Assembly: GCA_037074705.1 (NCBI GenBank)
Contig: CM073593.1
Span: forward strand, 63,715,501-63,779,500
Reading direction: 5' to 3'
Origin: Zhengitettix transpicula
Taxonomy: Eukaryota > Arthropoda > Insecta > Orthoptera > Tetrigidae
DNA length: 64,000 nucleotides
Shown here: positions 1 to 12,978 of the stretch, piece after piece
How positions within the stretch are numbered: the first letter of the stretch is position 1
How the letters are laid out: every line of letters starts with the position of its first letter
Translations under genes and position numbers: made by a program
Notes under the pieces: model-generated
What the model saw: only the letters and a program-made list of their open reading frames with translations
The model's database searches: none
Told to the model about the DNA's origin: nothing

Positions 1-244
1 ATTAATTTAAAATTATAATAATATTTTCACTGCATCAGTAACAGTATATTTATGTCTCTTGAAATTGATAATCTTACGTTCGATATAATTTTCTGATAGT
101 AATTATCAAGAAATTATTAATTAATAAAATATTTAATACAATAGTCTATTTATAGCAGGATCGTTTATGTCCATTAATATTTGCAGAAATGTGCTTTAGC
201 GACGAATAGTTGGTCACTGTAACGGTTAATACTTTATCCTCAAA
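1..244. other. AT-rich flank, nothing recognised
   Basis: No open frame of note, no repeat I can match elsewhere in the window, and no RNA gene. It ends at the T that flanks the Helitron beginning at 245. Confidence 0.6.
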
Positions 245-996
245 CTAGATGGACGACTGCGTTGCCCGGGTACTTATTTACATAAACTCGAAATATTTAA
301 TTCTATATTAATCTCTAGTCAAGAAGTGATTAAACCTAAATATAAATCTCACTGTTCCTAGTCCCGTACATACTTTCGACCATTAATTGAACAGCTATAA
401 AATACATTGAATTTTATTGCGTCAATCCCAATAAACATAACTTCGAATTTCTTTACGAATAGAATAATTAAATATACGCCTTGAGTATTTCAGGATATCA
501 TTGTCCCTCAGTGTTCAAACCATTACGAAAGATTAAATTTATGAAATTGTTAGCTAGATTGTAAACAAATGGACGCCATATTGGAGTCACTAATATGGCA
601 CGAAAATTAACTTACATTTTCCGCAAGGATCATAAAATATTTCTATTGTTTTTTATTATCATTCGACGGGGAATTACAGGATAAAATAATACATTCATTA
701 AATGAAATTATTTCATGTTTATTTTATTACGGAAAAAGGAACTATTTCCTTTGTTTGTCGCGTAGTAACGTCTCTCTAGCGCGCATTGACGCATTGGAAT
801 TTAACACAAAATGATCACGTTTTTTAATTATTATTCTTTCCATCTTTATACTAGGGGATTCTCAGCCCCACAGTACCGTTTCTAGTATTTTGAAGAATAT
901 GAGTACCAAATTTTGTTGCAATCTGTACACGCGTTTAAATTTGTTTAGAAATTAACGTAAATACATACAAACTTACATCCTTTTTTATTATTTAGA
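245..996 (-). mobile_element. Non-autonomous Helitron, copy 1 (752 bp)
   Basis: Read on the minus strand it starts TCTAAATAATAAAA and ends GTCCATCTAG, flanked by A before and T after. That is the Helitron signature: 5' TC, 3' CTRR, insertion between A and T, no target duplication. It aligns along nearly its whole length with 49351-49964: the TTTGTATGTAT start, the segment with CAGATTGCAACAAAAT, the segment with AAATGTAAGTTAA, the segment with ATCCTGAAATACTCAAGG, and the GCAACGC...CATCTAG end. It carries about 138 bp extra near its 3' end (roughly 300-460) that copy 2 lacks. It encodes no Rep/helicase, so it would depend on an autonomous relative. Open frames inside it are shadows. Confidence 0.8.
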
Positions 997-1317
997 TAAA
1001 GCAGGTTACAAGTTAAAAATAAATCTCTTAATAATCAATGCATTAATTGAAATAAAATCTGTATAGACTTGTGCAAAAAAGATTGTAGCAAATGAATACG
1101 GATAGTAATTCTGAGTAACTCATTAATAAAAATAAAAAAAATGAGTCTAAGAAATAGTGACAAAAATAGGTATTATAATTATATATTAAAGTTGAAACTA
1201 ATGGAGATTTTTTTTAAAAAAAAAGGTGTCGCGAGTATTGTTATTAACAAGATAATTTTTCTAATGATTTTTTTAATAGATTATTTATTTAATAAGTAAG
1301 ATTGAAAAAAGTCATAA
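997..1317. other. AT-rich spacer
   Basis: Homopolymeric A and T runs. I see no gene, repeat or RNA signal here. Confidence 0.5.
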
Positions 1318-1382
1318 AAGCGGGAATCGAAAGCCGTGACTACTGCTAAGTGCGCCGCTGCTCAGAATATCTCAGCCACCCT
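1318..1382 (-). mobile_element. Possible tRNA-derived SINE head (remnant)
   Basis: On the minus strand the segment begins GGTGGCTGAGAT, similar to a pol III A box, and ends TTTCGATTCCCGC, similar to a B box. The spacing of roughly 50 nt is right for a tRNA-like promoter. It is GC-rich against AT-rich flanks. It does not fold as a full tRNA by eye, and no CCA or anticodon arm is convincing. A decayed SINE head is more likely than a tRNA gene, and chance similarity is possible. Confidence 0.35.
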
Positions 1383-2749
1383 AGTGACAAGAAACTACGA
1401 TGAAAATAAAATTTTGAAATATTTTTTTTATTCTACCTTGAATTAAAATACATAATTCAGTGTAATCAAGTGAAAAAAACGAATAAATTTATATTTCTCC
1501 AGCGATGGCTCGATATAAACATAATCGTATAACCAAGTACATATTTGAAGATCAGTGGGGGTGTTTCAATTAAATATTTTGGTCTTTACTCTTCTGCTTT
1601 ATCCATTTATTTACGATACAGCTGGCAAGTGTACACACATTGTTTACATGTCAGTTTCATCATTGATGTACTCTCCGAACTTATTCATCCGATAGCGTAG
1701 TCCCCTTATCTACAAATAGAGGATTCCTTCTTAGCGCGGCGTCTAAACTTTTAGAGTATCCCATTGTTGATGTCACCGTTATGGCTCTTCAACCTATGGT
1801 AACGAATGAACTATTATCTCGATGACTCTATTGCGTATTATGAAATCATTGCTTGAACCGAATATAAAAAAAACGTGTATATAAAACAGAGTTACAAAAT
1901 GAATTATAAAATACTTGCCAGCTGTTGAAATTTCTGGCATATACGAACTAGCATTATAAAATAGGAACGCTTTACAGTTCAGAATAATATGAAGGTACTG
2001 ATGAAAACGCTTGGAATATCTTTATGAGAAAACATGAATTCCATCCTTTGAAGTATTGCACATTCTGTAACTAGAAGTTAGAAATCGTCTATTTTTAAAT
2101 TTCTAAAATTAAATTACTTTATTTGAAATTATTTCGATAGAAGAATCAACCCTCATGACTATGGTAGTCCCCAGCATTGAACATCGGTCCCTGATAAAAA
2201 AATTTCAACAATATCTTTTTGGTGAGCGCGCAGCTCATATTGTAAGGGCTCAAAGTTTCATTTCCGTCCTGTCATCCAGAGTTCCTCCGATCCCTTCAAA
2301 TCGCTCGAGCAGCTTCTTTATCTAATAACAACCACTAACTCTGAACTCCTCGTACCTTCAAATATAGTAACCCATAATTAAAATGAGAAGCAGCCCAAAA
2401 GAGAGATAAGAAACGGGATTTTGCTGCGAAGAAACTTCATTAAAGCGAGTTTGCGGGAATGTTGCAAAAACTCATCTCCATCTAGATTTCAACTCACCAA
2501 GCCGAAACGATTTATAACCGAAAATTTTATTTCATAAATCAGCAGAGTATTGTTTGTATAAATCTTATAGAAATTCAAAACAGTTCACGAAATTTGGAAG
2601 TTGAAATAAACCATACGAACAAATTAAATGTGTAACTAATAAACCATTTTACATTTTATTAATTAAATTAAAATTATATGTTAAAACGCCGATTCTTGGA
2701 CTACACTGAAGAAGTCAACTGAGAAATCAGGTTTATAATATATATATAT
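1383..2749. other. Unannotated AT-rich sequence
   Basis: No gene or repeat recognised. About 2220-2470 is less AT-rich and non-repetitive within the window, but shows no open frame of note. The stretch ends in a short (AT)n run directly before the R2 repeat. Confidence 0.5.
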
Positions 2750-3758
2750 TGTAATGCCAATTAATTAAGACTTTAATTGAGAATTTGAAAATATAAATTG
2801 TTTGAGAAATATATTCTTGACGGTGGTACAGAACAGAACAACAATAGACAAGAAGAGCATTGTTTAATTTTGTCGGAAGAAGTAATGCGCGCTCAAAATT
2901 ACGAGAGAGTCCAGTTCACATTATGGTATGGTAGAGTTCAGGTCGCGTTAGCAGAAAAGCTTGGTCGCAGGAAGATATTGAGAAGTTAGAGTTGGCAAGT
3001 AGAAACGACAGGAAATGGTCGTATTAAAATAGACGAGATATTATTTTAAAAATTAAAGTTAAGTAGAAGCAGTTGGCAATCAGACACGCCAGAAATTGGT
3101 CGTTTTGGAAATAGACAAGACAATTTCAAATATTTGAAGTAAATTTGCAGAGAAACATCGAGAATTACCAATCAACAGCGTTGATTGGTCCATGAACATT
3201 TTGCTCAAGACGAAATATTCACTCGAGCAGAACTACGAAACCTGATAAGCACAAACAGTCTTGTGAACATAGCCGGACAGAATTAGCAGAAGTCAACCGA
3301 GACAGAGACGAAAAGGAGGTTCATCCTGGTTCCTGAGTTGTGATCTAAAAATAGAAATTTTAGAATCTGTGAGTTTTAGAAGCTGTGCAAAACCCCGCCA
3401 TAGTGTTTCGTCAATTACAAGGTATCCTGGAATGCTGCCGTGAGTAACAATATAAAAACAACTAATTACGTAAACCTTATTAAAAGATAGACGTCAGATT
3501 TCGTTCTCTTCTTATTAATAAAAAAATTGTAAATTAGAATCCATCTTTTTAGTTTAACTTCTCTGACAAGTAAATTTTGTCATAATTAATTGACGAGTAA
3601 ATCTTTTCTTTTTTTAAATTGTAATTTGTGTTTAAGTTGAGAAATAAAATGATTCGCCATTATCAAACCCAGTAGAGACCCTGAGATAATTTTAAATTGT
3701 GTAAATGTTTTAAAGTATAAAAATAAATCTATTGTTTGTTAAAGTTTGTAATCTTTCA
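2750..3758 (+). mobile_element. LTR-like interspersed repeat, family R2 copy A
   Basis: It starts TGTAATGCCAATTAATTAAG and ends near an AATAAA at about 3722 followed by TTGTTTGTTAAAG. The reverse complement of 32445-33401 aligns with it end to end. Shared blocks include TTGTTTGAGAAAT, GCGCGCTCAAAATT, GATTGGTCC, ACATTTTGCTCAAGACG, TAAAAGATAG and AAATGATTCGCCATTATC. A ~1-kb repeat with a 5' TG, a late AATAAA and no protein domains suggests a solo LTR. I could not find a target duplication, so the LTR label is inference. The 63-codon frame at 2798 is not conserved between copies and is not credible as a gene. Confidence 0.65.
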
Positions 3759-3789
3759 TCCATTTAAAAGTCAATTTTTTTAATTATAA

Positions 3790-3813
3790 CAATATATATA
3801 TAGAGAGAGAGAT
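3790..3813. repeat. (AT)n/(AG)n microsatellite
   Basis: A short AT dinucleotide run passes directly into an AG dinucleotide run, followed by purine-rich sequence to about 3870. Confidence 0.8.
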
Positions 3814-4779
3814 GGGAAGGAAGTAGGAAGAAGTTAATAGAGATGGAGGGAAAAGGAAAGCCAGTAATTGTATTCAAATGGAGAAACAAGTGAGGCTGTA
3901 ATTTGGAGAAAATAATTTATTATTCAATATTCGAGTAGTAGGCAAAGTACATGAAATAGTTCAACTATAACTTACATTCCTATTGTTTTAGCATTAAAAT
4001 GTTTTTTTCCATTTCGTTTAAATAACTAATAGAATTCTCGCAGAATTTGTACGAATCATGTTTTGAAATTAAATAGCGATAAATGTTGGTAAACTAAATA
4101 ATCATGTTCGATAATAATCTTTATGATTCCATGTAGTTTATTTGAAAGTTTTTTTACCATAATTCAAGACGTGAACTGCTTAATTCAATCCAGAATTCCA
4201 AATTTATCATTTAAATTGAACTTCGGTTCATTTTTAGTGTTTGTGAGATTTACTCTGTATATATTTATTATTTACTATTTGAAGTAGCTTGCGATGGGTT
4301 AAACTGTTATTTAGTTTTGTCAGTTCCTTTAAACTGTGTTGATTTTATTACGCGATGGGGAATAAATCTAGCATTAAAACTAACATAATGCAGTAAATGC
4401 AAAAAGTTAAATCAACCTTACTCAAAACCTATTCCACATGTGAAAATAAGTTTTTTTTTCGAAAATACTGTGGATTTATTCTGCATGATGAAGCAAAATT
4501 AAATTATTGGTTAAAGCATCTGCGTAAACGTGTATTTTTAGCAGAAAAAAGCATTGTGATAATCTCAACCATAGATGTAAATATATACCATATGGAATTC
4601 CATAAGGCGTCTCGTTTCAATAATCTTACCAGATACAAATCACAATTGAGCGAAGGAGCGATACACTGCGTCAAAGAATACAATATTTCCGGCGGTGATA
4701 TGAGTGTTTTACTTCACTTGAAGACAAAAAAATCTCCAGATCGAGGACAAAGGTGAGACAAACAGACAATTCAAATAGA
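3814..4779. other. AT-rich stretch with a 119-codon frame of unknown status
   Basis: The frame 4397-4756 (+) starts in AT-rich DNA. Its translation is rich in Lys, Ser and Asn and has no domain, signal peptide or membrane segment that I recognise. Codon usage looks like what random AT-rich DNA would give. I do not call it a gene. Confidence 0.45.
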
Positions 4780-5160
4780 CTCTACGACCAAAGGAGGAGG
4801 AGTAATTTCCAGCTGGCTTTCGATTTACACAGAAGGATTTTATTAGCTCCACCAGCGGATTTATCCGACCAAGCCAAACCATTTGCAGCGCTGTGTTTAA
4901 TTTCGTGGGCGGCGGCTCTGAAACTGAGAAATTGAGTCAATATTTTGTTGGCCGCTCCCCCTCCCAACCCCGTCCACAGCTTCACCCAAATCCTTCGTCG
5001 AGCTCAGAAACCTTCCGTGTTTCTTAAGCGAGCAAATCCTTTGCGGAAGATCAGCGGGTCTGGTTGCACTATTCGGGTCACGGAGTCTCGGCGGAGTTTA
5101 AGACGGGGAATCGCCAACTAGTTTTGCGCAATTCAGATCCGGTCGCTTTCTAGGTGAATG
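4780..5160. other. GC-raised island, unassigned
   Basis: This non-repetitive block is clearly less AT-rich than its surroundings and has open short frames on both strands (4753-4935 +, 4782-4985 -). Neither frame shows a recognisable domain. A GTGAAT donor-like site follows AG at about 5153. It could be an old exon, a promoter-proximal region or an unmatched repeat; I cannot decide between them. Confidence 0.3.
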
Positions 5161-6088
5161 ACCAGTTTGTTTCATAAACGTTTTTACATGTTCTGCTTCC
5201 ATGAAACCAGTAGTATATAAAAACGAAAAAGAGAGGGTTTAATAATTAAAAAACGTAATATCCTGTTCATGACAAAATAGATCTCAGTAAACTAGGAAAA
5301 TTATGCAGCTGGCTCGTATTTATTTTGTGATAATAATAAATTGTGAAAGACCTTAATATCTCCTTCATGGATATACTGATTAACTTATTTTAAGATATAT
5401 TTTCGTAACATGCACATCCCTATCGGTGACTACTCTTTGTCTCACATTAAAATAATTAAAAATTTAGTATTATTCGTAGCCAGACAGATGAACATCAAAC
5501 CTTTCAGAAGAACCTCAGTTTGAAGCGCTTTTAAATAAAATAATTACAAAAATACAGTTAAAGAATTGTTAAATCTATCTTATTATTAAAACAAACGTTA
5601 AAAAATATATTTTTTTATTAAAAAAGAGGCGAAATAATATAAATAATTCACATTTTTTGTATATTTTATCTCACTGAAATTTAAGTGGACTGTTCCGAAT
5701 ATGAATCCACGATTTTGTTATTTTCCGATTTACAAAAGCTCTATTTTCTTCTATCTGCCAAATGGAATTTTATTTATTTCAAATTGTTTAATATATATGA
5801 TTATCGAATACTAAATAAAATTTTTCTCTTGATTTCATTTTAGGCATTATGTATACAATTAACGAAGAAATATTTTATAAATTATTTCAAATATACTCAT
5901 TATATATTTAAAATATTCTAAAATCAGTCAAATGTATAATTCCATTTCACTTCTGCATGTTTTAGGCAATTCACAATTTTTGTAGCTACGTCATTACATG
6001 ATTCATAATAAATTGAATAACCATGTCAATGTAAACAAATAAAATAACCATCAGAAATAATCACTGACAAAAAATCCATTAAATTTGT

Positions 6089-6125
<37 letters not shown>

Positions 6126-7889
6126 CAATTATAAAATCCTATTTTTTTTTCAACTGTTGAATGGGACATTACGTTTCATACGGTCCCAATTTGTAAATAT
6201 ATAGCTTCTATTTCATTTAATTCCAACCGCAGTGAGAAGCTTTGCTTTGAACCCATTACCGAAAACATCAAATGTGTTTCCGAAAGCTTAGCGGAAAGCT
6301 TTACCCGTTTTACAGAAAGGAAATTAAAATCACAGCAATTCGCGTAGTAATAAATATAGTTTTATGTACTAGTTATGACATAATGCAACTACAAACACGT
6401 TGTGCGAGCGTAGAAAGTACGTTAGAATATCAACAAAGCATTTTTCGTGCTGTTGTTACAACATCAAAAATATTGTCTTGATTACAACAATTTCAATAAA
6501 TGCGTTGTATTCAATGTATATGAATTGTAGGTGCAAAAATATACGTAGTTTCAGACGCGAATAGATGCTTTATAATTTGTTTCCGTTTATTCGGAATACA
6601 ATTTACAAATTGATTCAAGTAATTATTAGAAGTATTCATCAAATTTTTATTTACATAAATCCATTAGAAGTAAGTAAAACATTAATTTTCATGAATACAT
6701 CAAAACTTACAAATCTTAAATACTAATTTAAATTTTAAAAATGAAATTTTAAGCCATTTGTCAATTTTTTCCTCACGTAATCCATTAAGGAGACGAACAA
6801 CGTTAAATTTGATTTTCGCACCGTAGTTTTAAGTGCTAAAAAACCAAAACGTTTTGTTAAACGTTTCAACATAATTGATATGTTTCGGTTAATAACACTA
6901 GTAAAAATGATGATTTCAGTCATATATATATATATTGTACCTTATGTGAATTTGGCTATCGTAACGCTTTAATAGCAACATTTAAAACTGTCAAAATAAA
7001 ATAATAGTTCTATACTAGTCTTTCAATTGAAAAATTTTAGTTTACCTTTAAATTAAATTCATTAGGGTTTGATGTCTCTCAGCCATGCTGAACTGTTTAA
7101 AGACAACGATTCGACCGATTTCTGATTAAAAAAATTTCCATAGTTATATAGAGCAGTGAGATAATTTATAGAAATATCAAACTGCCATCTGCCGTCCTGA
7201 GGCAAAATGGAGGAGGTTCCAAACCCTCATAGACAGGAATATTTTTCGCTTTACAGAAAAACGCCTGAATTGGTTTTCTCAAGAAAATTCTAAGTTTTAA
7301 GCAACGATTTGTAAAACTCAAATTTTAAAATTCAGGCCGCTCAATTTCCGCTCCTATTTAAGAGGAATTATAAATTAAAGAAAATCTTTGTTTGAAATAT
7401 TATGCAATGAGGTAGCTGAACAATTTGTTGTAGATAGAGAAAAGAAGTAACAAAAACCATTAAACCCAAAAGACTGGAACAATCGGTTGTAAATAACAAC
7501 TTAAACAAAGCTTATAATATCAAAAGAAGCCATCGTAGACAAATCCATGTGCCTAAAAATTACCCAAATGCAAAGAAAGCTGAACAATGTCTTTATGTAA
7601 TTTTTTTCCGGACAGACAGACAAGTTTTTAATAAAATGAATAATATTGTCATTAGTATTCACTCAAATACACGTCTCTAATTATGTGGAAAAGCAATTTT
7701 AATGACTAACGGCAGACAGATATAAAGGAGAACATGCGGAAAACATTATTTGAATGTAACCTGAAGTTAGTATTAAACCTCTCGTTACATTAAAATTAAC
7801 CTATTCATTATTCGTTGCAATTGCACAGCTACAAATTAAAAAAATTATCACTGGTATTTCATTAACACAAAATTATATTGATAAATGTG
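5161..7889. other. AT-rich sequence without recognised genes
   Basis: Apart from the (AT)n tract at 6094-6124 and a short one at about 6923, I see no repeat shared with the rest of the window and no coding signal. Small frames at 6272 and 6735 show no domain. Confidence 0.5.
6094..6124. repeat. (AT)n microsatellite
   Basis: Uninterrupted AT dinucleotide run. Confidence 0.95.
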
Positions 7890-8065
7890 ACACTGATACC
7901 AGTTCGACTAACCCGGACAGTTAATTCATTGAAACTGATGGTCGTGCCTGCGTTCAGTTCTGCTGCGTCCACTTCGTATTTCTGGCGACTGGAACTGATA
8001 TTTACGACCGGATCCTTGTCTGTAATGGACGTCGGGAATCTGTGACCCTTTATCTTTTGTCTCAA
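7890..8065 (-). other. Coding-looking minus-strand segment (possible exon or TE fragment)
   Basis: This ~175-bp block has near-average base composition in an AT-rich setting. On the minus strand it is open for 67 codons, with a translation of mixed composition including TDKDPVVNISSSRQKYE. A second minus-strand frame is also open across most of it, which weakens the case. A possible acceptor ends in AATTAG just upstream (about 8077) and a possible donor GGTTAGT lies near 7912. No domain is recognised. It could be an isolated exon of a gene mostly outside the window, a decayed transposon fragment, or chance. Confidence 0.22.
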
Positions 8066-8929
8066 ATGACGCTAATTATTTCCACTTCCTTACTTTTACT
8101 GCGGACAAAATGACAATAACAGATACACGTATTATGTATGTTATAAAATCAAAAATCACCTCAAATTATTTTAATTCCAAATAATCATTATACGGGCGTC
8201 GTCTACATTAGTCATGAATCATACCTCGTTCCCTCCATCACCAAAAAAAAATCTTCGATTAAGCATATAAAATATTTAACTCACCAGTTTAAATCGACAT
8301 GTGTTAATATTAACACACTTTTTATAACAACATTGTTTAAATTGTTTTCTTTGATTCACCTATTTCTACCTGATTTCATAATTCAAATTTTAAAGATCTT
8401 ATACTTCTTATTCTATCCTCAACTTCATACTTTACTTCTGCAAAATCTAGGACTAATATTTTAATATTTATACACACACTATTTTCTAGTACTTAACTAA
8501 CGCTTTTCTTTACAGAGTTCAAAACACTGGGTCCTTTTTATCATTTCCGCTGAACTTTAATTCCTTTGCCGATATTTTCTAAAGAGTTCTCATTAAATAA
8601 TGTGTACATCCATTCAAAACAGCTACAATTTGTTGTTATGTTGAAAAAATGGAAGCATTTGCGAAGTTTTATAACACGTTACACGTCAAAATCAATTTAT
8701 AATAGACATATTGTTCAACGAATAATGTTCCTGTATATAAATGTACACCATATCCCTTTGGTATTTTGATGCAATAACGCACTTGTTATATCACAATTGA
8801 ATTTTCAGGCGTTGAACGTTACACAAATTAATTTATAACAATAGTGTTTTAATCAGATTTATTAATTAATTTTATTCAATAGGGTACACAGATGAATATA
8901 AGCAATATTACTGGTAATATGACGAAGTC

Positions 8930-8984
<55 letters not shown>

Positions 8985-9410
8985 TATTTAATTGTCTGTG
9001 TAAATCAAACCAAATTTTCAAATGGTATTTTTTCACATTATTTTAACTGAAGAATTCATCAAAGTGAGGCACTAGAACCTCTCTTGATATTAGATATCAA
9101 TAATTAAGTTCTATGCGTTGTTTGAAATGCTTTTGTACAGAACTATTTACGTAATCGATTCATCGTATGTTAGTAATTAATGTAAACAATATATTTATTA
9201 TATTATTAAATACGCGTTTGTAAAAAAAAATGAACTGCATATCGTAGATAATAATATTCAAACATGTCAATCCATGAAAAAAGTCAAGACTTATTAAATT
9301 ATTGAAATATAAAACTTGTTTTCTGTTATTTCTTCCAATTTACTCTACTTAAATGTAAAAGTCAAAAAATTGAAACTTGCTTATTTAGATATCCGAAGAC
9401 GACTTAAAGA
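8066..9410. other. AT-rich sequence without recognised genes
   Basis: Apart from the (AT)n run, nothing is recognised. The 67-codon frame at 8566 has no domain. Confidence 0.5.
8933..8978. repeat. (AT)n microsatellite, longest in the window
   Basis: Uninterrupted TA dinucleotide run of about 46 bp. Confidence 0.95.
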
Positions 9411-9545
9411 AGCTCTTAGCTTTTGAATTCGTCGTTCTTGCGGCTTTAGCATTTTTGAGCCACCTGACGAAAGCAACAAGGGCTTCTGAAACGCTGAAAC
9501 GCAACTAATTTGTCTGTAAATTGGTAACTTCGTCGTCTGTATATA
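9411..9545 (+). other. Possible retroelement UTR remnant carrying a CTGACGA...GAAACG motif
   Basis: A block of raised GC contains CCTGACGA (9463-9470), an AAGC...GCTT inverted pair and TGAAACG (9487-9493). Similar arrangements lie near 19000, 36630 and 38290. In many arthropod retroelements a GAAACG signature lies in the untranslated regions (from memory, not checked here). Function is unknown. Confidence 0.25.
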
Positions 9546-12059
9546 ATACTGATGGTTTTCATATTTTCAATATCGGTTAATATCATGACATTACAACTGT
9601 ATCGAACTTTGTAGCAAAATATAATATTTCTTGCACTTGTCGATAGTGTACTTGATTATTAATACATCCATTGTCGTAATATTGAACTATTTGATGTCTT
9701 GTTTTCAAGTAAATATATATACAGATTTTGGGTTTGAAATGCTAGGATATCTTTAAGGAGAAGGATTATTGAATTATATCTATGTCACGGCTAAATATGT
9801 GAGCAGCCAACGGTGTTGATAATAATTAGTCAACCTCATCCATTGTTTGCCGTTGCCAGTTTGTTTGTACAATAGCTGCAATATGTGCGGACAGCCTCCG
9901 CTGTGGGAAATGGAATGTCATCAACGCAGAGGAGGTGGCATTCACTCAAAGACTAACATCCACCCACTCCATCAACTCTCGTGGATGACGTATTGTATGC
10001 CAAAATAGCAAACTGGTAAATGGGAAAATTTACACACAGGAATATACTCCCTAATATTAGAATTTGCCGATTTAGTGTTTTTAAAGATATGGATTTCCAG
10101 AAAAATACTGTAATGACCACCAATATATGTAATGAAAGGATTTTATAAATTATTTAATATTTGTATTGTCAGAATAATTGTCGGGTATTGAAAGCAACAG
10201 TCGGCAATGTGTAAGAATGTGGAGTGTTTCAGACGGTATTATTTTCGGCAATGTGTAATGTCGAAGGCCTTGAAGAAATGAACAGTCTGCGGTACGAGCT
10301 AACCCGAGAAGGTTGGTCACAGTCTCAGAAAAGTTTTTATTACGTAACACTCAGACAGTGCGGACTGCTTATTAGAATAGATTGTAAACCATGTTATTGA
10401 GTCTGCATGTAAAATTCTACGAGTAAACGACAGTTTATTGAGATTGTTCGCGTTAGAGATTGATGGATCCAAGTATTAATTTTGTAGGAAAAGTTGTACA
10501 GCCTGTTATTGATTTCATTGGTATAATTTATCGAGAGTTTAATTGAACTGATATACCTTTTTCCTTCCTGTCGACATTATTACTGTTGTATGAACAGCTT
10601 TCGAAACTTTTTTGTAAAATAACGGCCACATCCGGTTGGAATCCCGAGAACACTTCATACATCAGTTACACCGCGAAAGCTTACGTTCTCTATAATTACT
10701 GTTTTACGAAATATTTGGAAATAAACCGAGGATTTTCTGTGATGTGTTAGGCATTTAATCGCTGACTTAGTTGTATAGAAAGCGTAATACTATGGCCGGT
10801 TTGATTAAAGACATTTAAATAATGTGATCTAAACTGAAAATTTAAAATATTCGGTGAAGTGGTACGAGAGCTGCACCGATGTATGGTATGTAAAAAAATT
10901 ATTTGAAATCTGATATAATATTCTTTACCGTCGGATTATTTGTCAGTTTCGTTTAATATTCTAGTAAATTCATCCCAATATTTTGTAATATATTTTTTAA
11001 TTTCGTTATATCATTACTGTTTGACGTTAGATTTATTAAATAACAAATAATGTTTCTTTGGTCACTAAATACAGGGTTCATAGTGATAAACATAGTAAAA
11101 CTAATTTTAACATAATAGATTTATATTTCTTCAATTTTATGGAAAATCATTTATAATTCTTGGACTACTATTCAGTTTCCTCGCGTTCTTTAAATTATTT
11201 GTATCAATTTAGGATATTATTACTAGTAAAAGTGAAGCAATTTTTATTTTCATGTTCATTCAGGAAAGATACATAAAATTGGCGCCATACTTGATATGGA
11301 GTAAAATAGTTCGCTTAAAAGACACTTGCGACAAGTCTTAAATATTCATATCATCAAATTCATTACCTAAATAATTTACTTCGTTACTGGTATATTCTAA
11401 TTATAGTTAAAAGAATTAAAATTCAAATATATCTTACTTGTACTCGAGAGAAAACTGCCGAAAATAAGGAAGTACTTTCGTGTCCAAAACACATATTACG
11501 ATTTCGAAAAACGGCATCTTAATATAATCCCTTCAAAAACCCTCAAAAATAAAAATATCAGTTATTTTCAATGTTTAGTTGGACGCCTGTATAGAATAAC
11601 AAAATTAAATGGGCAATTAAATTGCCGTGATCACTTCTTCGAACGACGGTATTACCATCCTCCTTTCCGAGAATAGAGAATAATTTCAATATCCGTTCGC
11701 TTGAGAACCCATTATTTTCGGACTAAAATTCTGTTCTCTTTCTATGTCTGTATGAAATGTGGAACATATTGCGGGATCTGAAATGAACTGAATCAATGAA
11801 TAATTCCCGTCACTGCACGTAACCGAATATGAATTTTTGTGATAGTAAATAAAAGTCCTAAATTGTTTGCGCAACGACTATCTGCATATAGACAGCAAGT
11901 TAATACCTTATAATCATCCATATACGTGTTTGTTCTCGAACAGGGGTAATATTTTAAAAATACGACGTAATAGAAAAGAAACATTTTTGTACATGTTTCA
12001 CGGACGCTGAAGGCTTTTCATTTATTGCTTATATAATAATAAGAATTCATATTTTACAC

Positions 12060-12065
<6 letters not shown>
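9546..12065. other. Mostly unassigned; mildly GC-raised pieces
   Basis: Blocks near 9840-9990 and 10150-10350 are less AT-rich. The latter is open on the minus strand for 66 codons without a recognised domain. No copies were found elsewhere in the window. The remainder is AT-rich. Confidence 0.4.

Positions 12066-12092
<27 letters not shown>
12066..12092. repeat. (AT)n microsatellite
   Basis: Uninterrupted AT dinucleotide run. Confidence 0.9.
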
Positions 12093-12978
12093 CTATTTTT
12101 TCCTAAATGTAAATTATAATTACAAAAAATTTAAATTTATTTTCTCACGTAGTAAATAAATTGTTTCTGTTACAGAATTCCAGTCTGACATTTATGAAAA
12201 CCCATAGAATGTAGTAATAATTGCAATTTAGGATCGTCTTAATTACTTTCCAACGTCTTTGCAGAATCTAGTAAATACACACAAACATTCAATGTACGAG
12301 GACAAATGTTAAACTATGCCGTGCTAAAATTATTTTTAAATAAATTACAAATATAATTAGATACATTGTTGTAGTATAATAATAAACTAAATAAGAATAT
12401 TTGGTCTGGATTTTTTTCTGTAACGTTATATTTGATCTTTTAACTATTATTCAAATATTATCCATTAAATAACAACCAAAATTTGACATTCAAACTTTCT
12501 ATTTTTTCCAAACATTGTTAAAATTACAGTAATATGTTTTAACTGTATTCTTTCGGTAAATGAAGCCCATATACTTTATTATTTAACAAAAGTACGTAAT
12601 AATTTAAACTTTTATACTAAGGATGCTATGGTAATTTGAATATATAGGATCTTATATATTATAATTACAACAGAAAATTTGCCTATAATAAATAACCATT
12701 TTAAATCTTCTATTTCTCTTCTATTCTCCATTAATCACCTTGGCCTACCGTGACGACTGCCCGACTGGCATCTTACATGACACACTATGGATTTAGGAGT
12801 AACACATGGTCAGTGTGTCGATTCTCCATCAGCCTTAACCTCAGATTTAAAATCTTGATTCTCATAAAATGTGTAATTAATATTGCATTTAATATTACAT
12901 GAGGGAAGTTTATTTATATATATAATGTAATAAATAAAATTTAATTAACTAATATTTACCCCTATAACGGTGCCAAGT
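12093..12978. other. AT-rich sequence; weak SINE-like block near 12740-12850
   Basis: The block 12740-12850 contains GTGTGTCGATTCTCC, loosely like a pol III B box, and is GC-raised. An A box is not clear, so I do not call a SINE. The rest is AT-rich with no gene. Confidence 0.35.

Noticed and set aside
4397..4756. 119-codon frame as a gene
   Set aside because: No domain, AT-rich codon pattern, no splice or promoter support.
12740..12850. SINE head from GTGTCGATTCTCC
   Set aside because: B box only approximate and A box absent.
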